NCBI GenBank assembly: GCA_963580455.1
Contig: OY756970.1
Location: 11,284,001-11,348,000 of the forward strand
Reading direction: 5' to 3'
Source of the DNA: Euonymus europaeus
Lineage: Eukaryota; Streptophyta; Magnoliopsida; Celastrales; Celastraceae
DNA length: 64,000 bases
Both the position numbers and the translations under genes were made by a program. Shown here piece after piece: positions 1-12,187 of the stretch. The first letter of the stretch is position 1; the number at the start of each line of letters is the position of its first letter. The notes beneath the pieces were generated by a model. The model worked only from the letters and a program-made list of their open reading frames with translations, did no database searches and was not told where the DNA came from.

Positions 1-627
1 TGCACTAGACCAGATATTTGTTATGCAGTAGGATTGGTCAGCAGATATCAATCTAATCCAGGAATGCATCACTGGACAGTGGTAAAACATATATTCAAGT
101 ATCTTCGGAGAACGAAAGATTATATGCTTGTTTACCGTAGTGATGAGATCATTCCAGTGGGCTATACTGATTCAGACTTTTAGGGAGACAAGGACTCTAG
201 GAGATCCACGTCTGGTTATGTATTTACCCTTGGTGGTAGAGCCATTAGTTGGAGGAGTGTGAAGCAAACTTGCATCGCAGACTCCACCATGGAAGCTGAA
301 TATGTGGCAGCATCAGATGCCGCAAAGGAGGCTGTATGGTTAAAGAAATTCTTCTTAGAATTATAGGTAGTTCCTAATATTGAGAGGCCTATGACCCTAT
401 ATTGTGACAATATGGGTGCCATAGCTCAAAGTAAGGAACCTCGCTATCACAGTAAATGGAAGCACATTGAACGCAAGTTTCATTTGATAAGGGAGTTCGT
501 GCAGCGAAAGGAAGTGGAGATACTAAAGATAGCCTCTTTACATAATTTGGCGGATCCATTCACAAAGGCCCTTACTGGAAAGAGCTTTACAGCTCATGTT
601 GAGGGGATGGGTGTTAGGATACTCTAG
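1..627 (+). pseudogene. Ty1/copia pol fragment: end of reverse transcriptase and RNase H
   Basis: Frame 1 reads as the C-terminal part of a copia polyprotein, beginning CTRPDICYAVGLVSRY (end of reverse transcriptase and connection). RNase H follows, with its acidic residues in YTDSDF, MEAEY and YCDNMGA, and the usual copia ending near HNLADPFTKAL. RNase H degrades the RNA strand of the RNA:DNA hybrid during reverse transcription. Two in-frame TAG codons (181-183 and 364-366) show decay; the real stop is at 625-627. The 5' part lies outside the window. A purine-rich tract and an LTR follow about 30 bp downstream, as expected for the 3' end of a copia internal region. Confidence 0.9.
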
Positions 628-645
628 TAGTATGTTCTTTAGTCC

Positions 646-656
646 AAGTGGGAGTT
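646..656 (+). other. polypurine tract of copia element
   Basis: AAGTGGGAG lies immediately upstream of the LTR's TG dinucleotide and just after the pol stop. That is the standard position of the plus-strand priming tract. Confidence 0.7.
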
Positions 657-2755
657 TGTTGGGATGATGTCCTAAAAACATACCATGTAAAGACAATTCT
701 GAAATTCAAGAATGAACATTTTATGATTGCATTTGTGTTTTAAATGTTTTATTTTAAATATTTCATTTATATGTGAATGTTCTATGAAGGTCTAAGGATG
801 TTAGATATGTGAATCTTGGATACTCAGATACACTTGAAGTGTGAGTATAGATTGACACAAGATTCATTATTACATTCTAAATCATTAGTCACAACCAGAT
901 TAACAAAGTTAGGCACTTTGTTGATATAGGCTGTAGTGCATGGAGATCTCCAATTAGGGGAATGGTTTGTCTTGACCGTTTGAGACGATTCTCAGATTGG
1001 TGCACTAGTGTATATGTGGACATATACATTGACGGACTTACATAGGAATGAACAACCAGAAATGTGCTATCAAAGAGTTGTTCATCTTATAGCAGTGGGA
1101 GTACGGTATATCTCAAGGTTGAGTAGGTCAATACGTTTATACTTATAGCGTATGCATTTTGATTCATCAATAAGTGAGACACGCACAATTGTCAAAATCT
1201 TGATGACTTGGATGTATGCCACTAGGGTATAAACGCATACCTACAAAATAGTCATTCATGTACTTTCGGTTACGGAAGTGTAAGCACCCATCTGAGAGGT
1301 TCAAATTAATCTATCTAGAAACTATGCATAGTGATTCTAACGAATCAAGCGTTGTAAATTAAATTGATTGACGGGTCAATTTAATACGCTTAGAGGATAG
1401 ATATAAAGGAATCTGGAGCTCAAAGAAAATATGGATTTTGGAGTGTTCGATAGTACGAATGGATTCACTCCATCTTACCGGGTGTTGCATGGAGGATATG
1501 CAAGTACATTTCCCATAGGTCAAGGACAGGTTTCTAATTAAGGAAAATCCTTGATGTAAGAATCGTACATATTGGGGAGTGCATCCAAAGTTCAGGTAGT
1601 GTCAGACAAACATTGGATTGATATATTATTCCTAGTCATAGGGCTTGACGGTAAAGAATAATATTTCAGGAGCCACAATATGTATGTCCTGCAGAGTCCC
1701 CTTGGTAGCCCTAATAATCTTTTGTCCTATTTAAGGAAGAACGGCAAAATTCACCATATCACAACGGTTATTGGGAAAGTTACAAGAATAATATTTGTGT
1801 AACGAATAGATATAATTTTATTGGGTTTTGGTTTTCCAATGATAACCCTAAGATAAAATTATTTTTGTTGAGATATACAAAATTCTTGTAAGAGTATTTA
1901 TGAGAATTAATAAGTCTCAAAATTTTGATTTAGATTGTAAAATAAATATTTTACATAATCAAAATTAAAATCAAGAATGGACCAAGGAACAAATAATATT
2001 TGAGCCTTAAATTCTTGAAGTATTGGGCCGAAGGAAAACCTAAAGGTCTAATGAGATTGGATCGGATTCTATGGATTTTTGCTTTGGGCCAAACTAGGCC
2101 CAAATCATGCTTTGCAAAAGCAAGGCACGGCTGGCCCAATAAAAAGAATGACCAACGTTTGGTCTTTTCCTAGTTCCTTATGGATTAGGAAAATAAAGCC
2201 AAAAAGGAGACTTGTTAACTTTGGATATAAATACATCACTTATCTCTCTCATATAGGAGTCTTTTTAACACTAAAAAAAGGGGCTGCCGTGTGTGTAATT
2301 TGGGGTTCACTACCAATTGGTGATTTGCTTTGCTCGTTCTCAAGGAGATTGAAGGGAATTCCTAGGAAACATCGCAGGTCGTTCTCGGTGATCCGTTCGT
2401 TGCGCTACAAATCGGTGGTTCGTGATCAAGGAGTCTAGATCGTGATCAAGTGTTGAGTTCGTGATCAAGACGAATAGCACGTTAGACCTCGATAGTAAAG
2501 AGGTTGGTATTAATCTTCTAACCTTCTTCATGCTATGATTGTATGTTTAGATCTAAGAATTATTTTGTATGAAATTAATACTAGAAACATGCTAGGATTA
2601 ATTACAAAATTAATTGGATCTAGGATAACACACATGATAGACGTGTAGCACGTTAGGGTTGTATGACTTCCGATTAAATTTTTGATTTGTACCTATGCTA
2701 AGAACGATCCATAAAACGCTTTCGCATGTTCTAAAATTTATTTTAGCAACCAACA
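657..2755 (+). mobile_element. Ty1/copia LTR, shared between two internal regions
   Basis: The segment starts TGTTGGGATGATG after a purine tract and ends CAACCAACA, 2 bp before a primer-binding site (TGGTATCGGAGCC). Length is about 2.1 kb. It is therefore at once the 3' LTR of the pol at 1-627 and the 5' LTR of a following unit. The 3' 945 bp recurs inverted at 9812-10711, which confirms the right border. No long reading frame is credible inside. A TATA-like box near 2225 marks the probable U3/R region. Confidence 0.85.
2225..2233 (+). promoter_or_regulatory. TATA-like box in copia LTR
   Basis: ATATAAATA sits about 530 bp before the LTR end in the only clear TATA context of the LTR. It is the likely start region of the retroelement transcript. 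Position and motif only. Confidence 0.45.
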
Positions 2756-2757
2756 AA

Positions 2758-2873
2758 TGGTATCGGAGCCGAACTTAGTATGTATTAAATCAAGATTTAA
2801 TTAAAAGATTCACTTGAAAATAATTGTGCGCTAGATTGGTGCCTAGGGTGTGTGATTATTTTGTGAATGTTTG
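2758..2873 (+). mobile_element. copia PBS and first 100 bp of leader
   Basis: TGGTATCGGAGCC (2758-2770) matches the plant initiator-tRNA-Met primer-binding site used by many LTR elements. The leader after it matches, inverted, the sequence at about 9710-9808. At about 2873 it breaks into satellite sequence. A PBS directly after an LTR that itself follows pol is diagnostic of a tandem unit. Confidence 0.8.
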
Positions 2874-5800
2874 ATCAACTCTCTCCATGGAGGGGATCTT
2901 TTAAATGTTTTGTCTAATTTGGAATAAAAGTTTGTCTTTTTGCAATAAAACAATCTAGGTAGCCTATTCTCGTAAAATTGGTTATATAATAACAACAAAA
3001 AGTGTTCACCGATCAATTTTGAGGGTTCAAAATTGCTCAACTCTCTACATGAAGGAGCTTTTAATGGTTTTGTCCATTTGAGAATGAAAGTTAGTCTTTA
3101 GCAACGAAACAATATATAGAACCTATTCTCATAAGATTTGATATAAAATAACAATAAAAAGTTAACATTGATCAAATTTGATAGTTCAGAATTACCCAAC
3201 TCTCTCAATAAAAAGTTAACAATAAAAGTTATGGTTTTGTCTAATTTTGAATGAAAGTTTGTCTTTTGGCAATGAAACAGTCTATGGAGCCTATTCTCGT
3301 AAAATGAGACATAAAATAACAATAAAAGTAAATACCGATTAACTTTGATAGTTCGGAATTGCCAACTCTCTCCATGAAGAATCTTTTTAAGATTTTGTTT
3401 AATTTGGAATGAAAGTTTTTCTTTTGGCAACAAAACAATCTAAAAGCCTATTATCATAAAATTAGTTATAAAATTACAGTAAAAAGTAGACATCGATGAA
3501 CTATAATGGTTCGGAATTGATCAAATCTCGCCACGGATGAACTTTTAAAGGTTTTGTCTAATTTGGAATGAAATTTTATCTTTTGCCAACCAAACAATCT
3601 ACGGACCTATACTTGTCAAATTCGACATAAATAACAATAAAAAGTTTGCACCAATCAACTTCAAGGGTTCAAAATTGGTCAACGTTGTCCATTGAAAAGC
3701 TTTTAACTGTTTTGTCTATTTCGAAACAAAAGTTGAACTTTCGGCAACGAAACAATCTACATAGCCTATACTTGTCAAATTTAAAGGTTTTGTCTAATTT
3801 GGAATGATAGTTTATCTTTTAGCAATGAAACAATCTAAGAAAACTATTCTCATAAAACTAGGAATAAAATAATAATAAAAAGTATATACTGATCAACTTT
3901 AATGGTTCGTAATTGACCAACTCTCTTCATGGAAGATCTTTTAAAAGTTTTACCTAATTTTGAATGAAAGTTTGTCTTTTGAAAATCAAACAATCTAAGA
4001 AGTCTATTCTCGTAAAATTAGACATACGATAATAATAAAAAGTTATGATGGTTCAGAATGGATCATTTTCACCTCGGATGATCTTTTAAAGGTATTGTCC
4101 AATTTGAAAATAAGGTTCGTCTTTTGGACAAAACAATCTAAGGAGACTCTAGTCTTAAATTAGAATTAAAATGATAATAAAAATCATGCACCGATCAACT
4201 TTTATGATTCAGAATTGTTCAACTCTCTCCATGGAGGTTCTTTCTTTTAAAGGTTTTGTCCAATTTGGAATGAAAGTTCGTCTTTTGGCAACGAAATAAT
4301 CTAAGGAATCTATTCTCATAAAATTAGGTAAATAATAATAATAATAACATACACTGATCAACTTTAATGGTACGTAATTGATCAGCCCTCTCCATGGACA
4401 ATCTTTTAAAGGTTTTGCCTAATTTGAACTGAAAGATTTTCCTTTGATAACCAAACAATCTAAGGAGAATATTCTCGTAAAATTACTTATAAATTAACAA
4501 TAAAAGGTGTGCACCAATCAACTTTGAGGGTTCAGAATATCAACTCTCTCCATAGAGGAACCTTTAACGGTTTTGACTATTCGAGAATAAAAGTTTGTCT
4601 TTTGGCGTCGAAACAATTTACAGAGCCTATACATGTCAAATTTGACATAAAATAACAATAAAAAAAGTGCACCAATGAACTTCTGATGGTTTGAAATTGC
4701 TAAACTCTCTCAATGGAGGTTCCTTTGAAGGTTTTGTCGTATTGAGAATGAAAGTTCGTCTTTTGGCAATGAAACAATCTAAGAAGTCTGTTTTGTTAAA
4801 ATTATACATAAAATAACAATAAAAAATCTACGTAGCCTATACTCATCAAATTTGACATAAAAAAAAAAGTGTACACCGATCAACTTTGAGGGTTCGTAAT
4901 TGTCCGACTCTCTAAATAGATAAGATTTTAAAGGTTTTCTCTAATTTGGAATGAAAGTTCATCTTTTGGCAATGAAACAATTTAAGGAGCTTATTGTCAT
5001 AATGTTAGAAGTAAAATAACAATACAGAGTAAACGCCGATCAACTTTGATGGTTCGGAATTGCTAAACTCTCTCCATGGAAGATCTTTTAAAGGTTTTAT
5101 CTAGTTTATAATGAAAGTTTGTCTTTTGGCAACAAAACAATATAAGGAGCCTTATCATAAAATTAGTTATAACATAAAAATAAAAAGTGTTCACCCATCA
5201 ACTTTGAGGGTTAAAAAATGCTCAACTCTCTCAATCGAGAAACTTTTAATAGTTTTGTCCTTTTGAGAATGAAAGTTGGTCTTTTGGCAACAAAACAATC
5301 TACGAAACCTATACTCGCCTAATTTGACATAAAATATCAAGGAGCTTTTAAAGGTTTTATAGAATTTGGAATGAAAGTTCTTCTTTTGGCAACGAAAAAA
5401 TCTAAGGAGTCTATAGTCGTAAAATTAGACATAAAATAACAATAAAAACTAAACACCGTTCAACTTTGATTGTTCGAAATTTCTAAATTCTCTCCACGGA
5501 AGATCATTTGATGGTTTCATCTAATTTGGAATAAAATTTTGGCTTTTGGCAAAGAAACAATCTAAGGAGCCTATTAGTCTAAGGAGCCTTTTCTCAAAAA
5601 ATTAGTTATAAAATAACAATAAAAAGTGTGCACCGAGCAACTTTGAGGCTTCGGGATATCAACTCTCTTCAAAGAGGAACCTTTAACGGTTTTGACCATT
5701 TGAGAACAATAGTTTGTCTTTTGGCGATGAAACAATCTACGGAGCCTATACTTGTCAAATTTGACATAAAATAACAATAAAAATGTACATCGATCCACTT

Positions 5801-6766
5801 TGACGGTTCATAATTGCTCAACTCTCTTCATAAAGGCTCTTTTAAAGTTTTGTCGTATTGAGAATAAAAGTTTGTCTTTTAGCAATGAAACATTTTGAAA
5901 AGCCTATTTTCATAAAATTAGACATAAAATAACAATAAAAAATGTACAGTAATAAACTTTGACCGTTCAGAATTGCTCAACTCTTTCCATGAAAGTTCTT
6001 TTATAGGTTTTGTCTAATTTGGAATGAAACTTCATATTTTGAGAATGAAACAATCTAAGAACTCTATTGTTGTACAACTATACATAAAATAATAATAAAA
6101 ATTGTCACCGATCAACTTTGATGGTTCATAATTAATCAACTTTATCTTTGGATGATCTTTTAATTGTTTTGCCTAATTTGGAATGAAAATCTGTCTTTTG
6201 AAAACCAAAAAATCTAAGGAGCCTATTATCTTTAATTCAAATTAAAATGACAATAGAAAGTGCGCACCAAATGACTTTTACAACTCTCTCCATGGTGAAT
6301 CTTTTAAATGTTTTGTCTAATTTGGAATGAAACTTTGTCTTTAGCTAATGAAACAATTTACAGAAACTATACTTGTCAAATTCGACATAAAATAGTAATA
6401 AAAAGCGTGTACCGATAAACTTGAAGGGTTCAAAATTGGTCAACTCTGTCCATGGAGCAGTTTTTAAACTGTTTTGTCTATTTAGAAACGAAAGTCGATC
6501 TTTTGGCATGAAACAATCTACAGAGCCTATACTCATCAAATTTGACATAAAATAATAGTAAAAAGTGTACACCAATCAACTTTGATGGTTCAAAATTGAT
6601 AGACTCACTCCACGGAGAATCGTTTATAGGTTTTGTCTAATTTGGAGTGGAGGTTGTTTTTTTTGTCAACGAAACAATCTAAAGATCCTATTTTCCTAAA
6701 ATTAGACATAAAATAACAATAAAAAATGTACACCGATCAGCATTGACTGTTTAGAATTTCTCAACC
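2874..6766 (-). repeat. about 160-bp satellite array, orientation A (about 24 monomers)
   Basis: Diverged tandem monomers recur roughly every 160 bp. Each carries landmarks such as TTTTGTCTAATTTGGAATG, a GGCAACGAAACAATCTA-like block, ACATAAAATAACAATAAAAA, ACCGATCAACTTTGATGG and CAACTCTCTCCATGG. Monomers differ by substitutions and small indels, and several are partial (near 3770 and 4820). The unit is AT-rich with no consistent reading frame: the period is not a multiple of three, and short ORFs open on both strands by chance. The reverse complement of this unit forms the blocks at 10712-11247, 29738-29961, 32092-33575 and 36345-39925. Confidence 0.9.
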
Positions 6767-7183
6767 CTTAGTAGTAGCCTCGGTTACCACTCCCTCAGTA
6801 CGAGTGCCAGTTGCACCTATCGCCTGAGCTACTGCTTGTGCTATCGTCTTTGCCTGTGTCTGCACCATACTCATCATAAAGCTAGCAAGGCCCTCCATCG
6901 TCACCGGTTGCCCCCCTGTAGTAACAGGAGCAACAGGTCCTGCAGGTGGTGCCAGCTGATCATCACTGTCAGTCGGTAGTCCCTCATGAACTATCTCCTC
7001 ATCTCTCAACTCCGTATCCACATTTGAAACCGAATCCTCAGTGCTAAGTGTGCCTCTAGTAGCACGCCTTACACCAACACTACGGCCTCTACCCCGGCCC
7101 CTACCAACACCCCGTCGGCCTCTGCCACGAGGTACCTCAGTCCCACTCTCGGACCTGGTAGTTCTATGGGTATTCATCTGCAT
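6767..7183 (-). pseudogene. truncated Ty3/gypsy gag N-terminus
   Basis: A minus-strand frame starts with ATG at 7183 and encodes an N-terminus with an Arg/Gly-rich stretch (RGRGRRGVGRGRGRGR), an acidic middle and an Ala/Gln-rich helix-like part. This resembles the variable N-terminal segment of plant chromovirus Gag, the capsid/nucleocapsid precursor. The protein stops after about 139 residues because the element is broken at about 6766; the final TGA comes from joined satellite DNA. The core capsid, zinc knuckle and all of pol are missing. The PBS and 5' LTR lie directly upstream on the minus strand, so this is the 5' end of an element truncated by recombination with the satellite. Confidence 0.7.
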
Positions 7184-7349
7184 GGCAAACAGACAATACT
7201 ATTTACCACACAACTCAAATGAGGGTTTACAAGGGATAGAAAACATACCGGATCAGCAGCGGTTGTGACATGGCCTGGATTACACTACCATTCATCTAGG
7301 ACCCAACCCCGATCCTACAACATAAATAAACCTGCCTCTGATACCAAAT
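7184..7349 (-). mobile_element. gypsy leader with tRNA-Met-type PBS
   Basis: On the minus strand TGGTATCAGAGGCAGG begins at about 7346, 3 nt after the LTR end. It is a canonical initiator-tRNA-Met PBS. The remaining leader runs to the gag ATG at 7183. Confidence 0.8.
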
Positions 7350-9411
7350 TGTGACGCCCCGATCTGGGCACTCCACGGGTGCCCTTCGACATCGTCCTAG
7401 GCCACTAGTGCGATCATCCGGCAGACCGGAAATCCGGCGGCATCTCCCCTTATATTGGAGAGTCCCCGCCTGCATCAGAAACGCGCAGTATAAATTCAAT
7501 CCATCACATTAGCAACCTAGCTAAGCCTCAGGCCTCAATCACATGCAATCCTGATCCTAGGGCCTCAGGCCATCCACTACCAGCATGCACAAACTGATAG
7601 TATAAACACATCATCAAGTTCATCATATTATATAACCAAAATCAATACTCAGCATACATCATTCATACACCCTCTAGTGCCAATCGGTTATATCAATATC
7701 ATGAACAAACATTCATACATTTTATACAAAATACATGCTTAGAGTATCTCTCTAGCACCCACATCCTACCCAGGGCCATTCATGTCACATCCCGCTCTCA
7801 CTGATCCGCTCCACTGGTACCTGTACCTGTACGAAAGAAAGTAGAGAGTGAGCAAGAAGCTCAGTAGGGTTAAAAGTATAAAAAGTATAAAGGCCGAATC
7901 TGAAACAATAGGTTATGCAACAATATGAATCTACCACATCCACGTATACTCAACAATCACATAGAACATCAATCTGGGCAATCCCCTCAATGAGCAAACC
8001 TCATCGATACCATGGCTCGTTCCATGTAATATCGAATGTGAGCAAGCTCACAACATCAACTCATCAATATCATGGTCGCTATCCATGTAATATTGAATAG
8101 GAGCAAGCTCCCCAACATCAAACGCTCTTGGATTACCCGGTTGCGTGAACCTATCACGCCCGCACCATTCCAGGTAAAGTCCCTTATTAACCATACCTCT
8201 AGTGCGTTACCCTACATGAAGTTCACATAACTTGGTGATAACTTCATTACCTCGTCTTCCCTCCAAGTAGCTTTCAAGAGTCCTAAGGAGCCCCGAGTCC
8301 ATACCCGGTCCCCAAGGCAACTCTAATGCATTTATGCCATGACATGCTGAATAAGTATATATATGAACATCCTACATACATATATATATATATATATACA
8401 TAACTATCATGATGCATGAACGGAAATCACATCGTGCCGATAGGAGATGGAACACACACAATCGATCATGTAACATCAAGAATTTACAATATTCCACAAT
8501 CAAGGTTCGTTTCCCCTTAGAAGCAATTAAGGAAGAAACACAAATAAATGACCAAGGAGGAATCGAAACGCTCTTTAAAATAATGAGAACGAACGATAGA
8601 AAGAACGGTTGGAAATCCCCTACCTCGTATTGGGCAATTTACCAAATCCCAAAATTAGGGTTTTTGAACCCCGTTTCACCAAACCTAACAATTCCACAAT
8701 GTCATACTCATTTAATCATCCAAACACCTCAATATATCATATCAATTTTGAATTAAACAACAAACAAGAGAAACTTGCTTTCTCTCTCTACAATTCCTTC
8801 TAGAATCTCGAAAGCTTATCCTTATAAAACTCAATTCCAAAACAAGAATCAAACTTACATATACAACCAAATATGACCTAAGATCAACATATCTAAACCA
8901 TAGGAATCAACTCTAAACAAAACTAACAAGATCTACTCAAAACCCTAGAAATGGAATAATGAAGAATCTTACCTCAAACACTTGAATCTTCCTTGAATCC
9001 TCTCTAAATCTCCAAAACCAAGCTTCAATCTCTAAGAATCACTTAAATACTCTATTCTCTCTCTAGAACTGTCTCTCTCTCTCTCTATGAAAGTTGGACC
9101 ACTCAGAAGAAATGAAGAACACAGCGCTCTTCAGCATAAAGAATACACGGGTTAGCGCCTAGGCGCCTTGACCTAAACTAACGTTTCCTTGAGGCGCTGC
9201 TCTGGGCGCCATCCTGGGCGTGTAGGGTTTTCACGCCCCAGGCGAGATGCGCCTAGGCGCCCCCAGTCCTGCAAGCTCCAACTATTTTTTACCTGGATGT
9301 CACCTGTTGGGCTAGGCGCAGCGCCTAGGCGCCCAGAAGGTGCGCCTAGTCCAGTAACCCTTCTGAAACTAGACCAAAATTTCACCAAAATTTTTGGGTC
9401 GGGGTTTCACA
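7350..9411 (-). mobile_element. Ty3/gypsy LTR (about 2.06 kb)
   Basis: On the plus strand it runs from TGTGACGCCCCGATC to GGTCGGGGTTTCACA, i.e. minus-strand TG...CA ends, with a PBS just inside at 7346. It is related to the LTRs at 29967-32091 and 12188-13680, sharing the GCGCCCCGA end, a CTAATCACATGCA-type segment and a GGTGAGCAGGAGGCTCA-like segment. It contains an (AT)n run at about 8383-8397 and a cluster of GCGCCTAGGCGC palindromes at about 9150-9350. Small ORFs within have no recognisable product. Confidence 0.8.
9150..9355. repeat. GCGCCTAGGCGC palindrome cluster in gypsy LTR
   Basis: GCGCCTAGGCGC or close variants occur repeatedly (about 9153, 9249, 9317 and 9329), with further GGCGCTGC and GGGCGCC half-sites. 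This GC-rich self-complementary island sits inside AT-rich DNA near the LTR's 5' (minus-strand) end, where promoter elements would be. Confidence 0.75.
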
Positions 9412-9811
9412 TTGTCTAATTTAGAATCACTTTAATATTTTTCTTCATGCTTCTTCATCCATAACATCACCATAAAATAGTAAATAAAGTCCTATAACTC
9501 CAGGGAGGCTTACAAGTGATTATAATGAATTTAAAGCACAGAAAAAAAATTGCACATTAACAGCTTTACAAAAAAGACATCACATAGGATCTAAACACGA
9601 ACCTATGTGGCCATACCCAAAACTAAAATTATTACAATAATATACCAGCTTAGTACAATATCTTAGGGCTGCAAAACAATCGTTAGTGACATCCAAACAT
9701 TCACAAAATAATCGCACACCCTAGGCACCAATCTAGCGCACAATTATTTTCTAGTGAATCTTTTAATTAAATCTTGATTTAATACATACTAAGTTCCCTC
9801 CGATACCATTT
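9412..9811 (-). mobile_element. copia leader and PBS, inverted copy
   Basis: On the minus strand the PBS TGGTATCGGAGGG starts at 9808, just downstream of the LTR end at 9812. The leader matches 2771-2873 inverted, then continues about 290 bp further than that copy does. It ends near 9432, where about 20 bp resemble satellite orientation A before the gypsy LTR begins. There is no coding region. Confidence 0.75.
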
Positions 9812-10711
9812 TGTAGGTTGCTAAAATAAATTTTAGAACATGCGGAAGCGTTTTATGGATCATCCTTAACATAGGTACAAATCAAAAATTTAATCGAAAG
9901 TCATACAACCCTAACGTGCTACACGTCTATCATGTGTGTTATCCTAGATTCAATTAATTTTGTAATTAATCCTAGCATGTTTCTAGTATTAATTTCATAC
10001 AAAATAATTCTTAGATCTAAACATACAATCATAGAATGAAGAAGGTTAGAAGATTAATACCAACCTCTTTACTATCGAGGTCCAACGTGCTATCCGTCTT
10101 GATCACGAACTCAACACTTGATCACGATCTAGACTCCTTAATCACGAACCACCGATTTTTAGAACAACGAACGGATCACCAAGAATGGCCTACGTCGTTT
10201 CCTAGGTATTCCCTTTAATCTCCTTGCGAGCGAGCAAAGCAAAAAAACCCAATTGGTAGTGAACCAAAAGGTCACACACGGGTACCACTTGAGAGAAAAC
10301 TCATCCTTATCCATATATAAGTTGTTGTGTTTATGTATATCACAAATCATTATTTGATTTGACTTCTAATCCAAATTGGATTCAAAGCCAAAACAAATAC
10401 AGAATACTTTAATAAGTATAATTGGCGCCCAAATTATCCACAAAGGGCCGGCCATATCTTGCTATGCAATAACATGGTTTGTGCCTAACTTGGCCCAATA
10501 CTTCAAGAATTCAAGGCTCAAATATATTTTTTTCCTTGGTCCATTCTTGACTTTAATTTTTGATTATGTAAAATATTTATTTTACAATCTAAATCAAAAC
10601 TCCGAGATTTGTTATTTTTACATAAATACACTTACAAGAATTTCGTATATCTTAACAAAAATATTTTTATCTTAGGGTTATCTTTGGATATCCAAAACCC
10701 AATAAAATTAT
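9812..10711 (-). mobile_element. truncated copia LTR, inverted copy
   Basis: This is the reverse complement of 1811-2755, with scattered substitutions and small indels. The PBS-proximal end is intact. The other end breaks at about 10711 within an ATTATGTCTAAAT-like stretch where LTR and satellite share a few bases. The first 1.15 kb of the LTR is missing. Confidence 0.85.
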
Positions 10712-11247
10712 GTCTAAATTTACTAGTCTAGGCTTTTAAGATTGTTTCATTGCCAAAAGATTGTCTTTCATTCATAATTAGACAAAACCATTAAAAGTTC
10801 TCCCATCAAGAGAGTTGAACAACTTTGAATTACCAAAAGTGATCAGTATACACTGTTAATATTATTTTATGTCCAAATTTACTAATACAGGCTTCCTAGG
10901 TTGTTTCGTTGTCAAAAGACTATCTTTTGTTCCAAATTTGAGAAAACCATTAAATGTTCCTCCATGTAAAAAAGTTGGGCAATTCTAAACCATAAAAAAT
11001 GATCAATGTACACTTTTATTGTTATTTTATGTTTAAATTTACTAGTATAGAATCTATAGATTGTTTTGTTGCCAAAACACCATTTTTCATTCCAATTTGG
11101 AAAAAATATTAAAGTTCATCCATGGAGAGGGTTGAACAATTCCGAACCATAAAAATTGATTGTTAAACACTTTATGTTTAGCATCACTTAACAACAAAAC
11201 GTTTTCCGAAGCTTATACTAGTAAATTTTCACATAAAATAAAAAAAA
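10712..11247 (+). repeat. about 160-bp satellite, orientation B (about 3 monomers)
   Basis: Landmarks recur in the order TATGTCTAAATTTACTAGT, GATTGTTTCATTGCCAAAAG, GACAAAACCATTAAAAGTTC, then GAGAGTTGA and a GTGATCAGTGTACAC-like block. This is the inverse of the array at 2874-6766. Confidence 0.85.
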
Positions 11248-12187
11248 AGTGTGTTTGGAACCTAAAACTTAAAACAATTTTTGTTTTTGAAACTTGAAAT
11301 CATTAAAAAAAATTCATTTGGCTCCCAAAGTTTCAAAATTATTTTCCAAAACTAGAAATTGTTTTCTGTTTTTAAAAGCTAAAAACTAAGAACTGGTCTG
11401 GGATGTTTTGGAAAATTGTTTTCGAAATTGTTCTATGCTTTTTGGAAAAAGGCGGAGAACAATTTTAATTAATGGCAAACCTGTAAATAAGCCAAACTTC
11501 ACTTTGATGTAAAAAAACCTTAGACTCAAGTCAGTCCGGCGCCTCCTCTAGTGCAAACATAGTCGACGATCTTGCCTTTTCTCTACAGATTCAAGTCCAG
11601 TTCAGTACTGGCCTCCTCCAGGGCAAACACAGTCAATCGATCTTGTCTTTTCTCTAATCCTTTTTTCATCAAAGGTAAGCAAAGGAATTTTCTACTCAAA
11701 GTGACTTTGTCAATGTATGTTTCATACCCAGCTCATTATGAGACTTCTATGAGGTATGGGAGTTGAATCTTATCGAACATTCATCTGAGCATGTCATGTG
11801 TACTTGTTGTGATTTACTTCTTTTGGATTCAAGTATGGATTTTTGTGGATTGATCTACTGGGTACGTTTGTTTTAAAACTTCCTACCTTTTGATTATAGT
11901 TCTTCCTATGTGCAAATAATTCATTGTGCGAACTTGTTTCGATTTCTCTCTGACCTCTTCATCGATTTATTTTTAGAGTGTGTTTGGAACATGTTTCCAA
12001 AACTGTTTTTTGTTTTTCAAAATAGAAAATTGGATGAAAATTCATTTGGGTGTTACAGTTTTTGAAAACAGTTTTTTAGAATTGTGTTTTTGAAAACAGA
12101 AAATCGAAAACAACTAAATCATGTTTTGGAGAATTTTAAAAATGGATTGGTGGCATTTTTGTGAATAAATTGAAATTCATTTTTTTT
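11248..12187. repeat. AT-rich interval with two diverged MITE-like direct copies
   Basis: AGTGTGTTTGGAAC begins both 11248 and 11977. Each start is followed by 200-250 bp of similar homopurine/homopyrimidine-rich sequence (ATTCATTTGG, TGTTTTGGA) ending in a TGTAAATAA or TGTGAATAA-like segment. This suggests two old copies of a small non-autonomous element. Between them, about 11523-11585 and 11588-11656 are imperfect tandem copies of a segment ending CTTTTCTCTA. No gene is seen; the 64-codon ORF at 11572 overlaps the duplication and has no recognisable features. Confidence 0.45.

Noticed and set aside
2843..6575. Recurring short minus-strand peptides such as LSNFEPSKLIG...YYF...CFIAK in the satellite
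   Set aside because: They arise because monomers repeat; the about 160-bp period shifts the frame, stops interrupt every unit, and similar peptides open in the B blocks.
8409..8803. Overlapping 115- and 64-codon plus-strand ORFs in the gypsy LTR
   Set aside because: They lie antisense inside an LTR, are compositionally ordinary for AT-rich DNA, and carry no recognisable motif.
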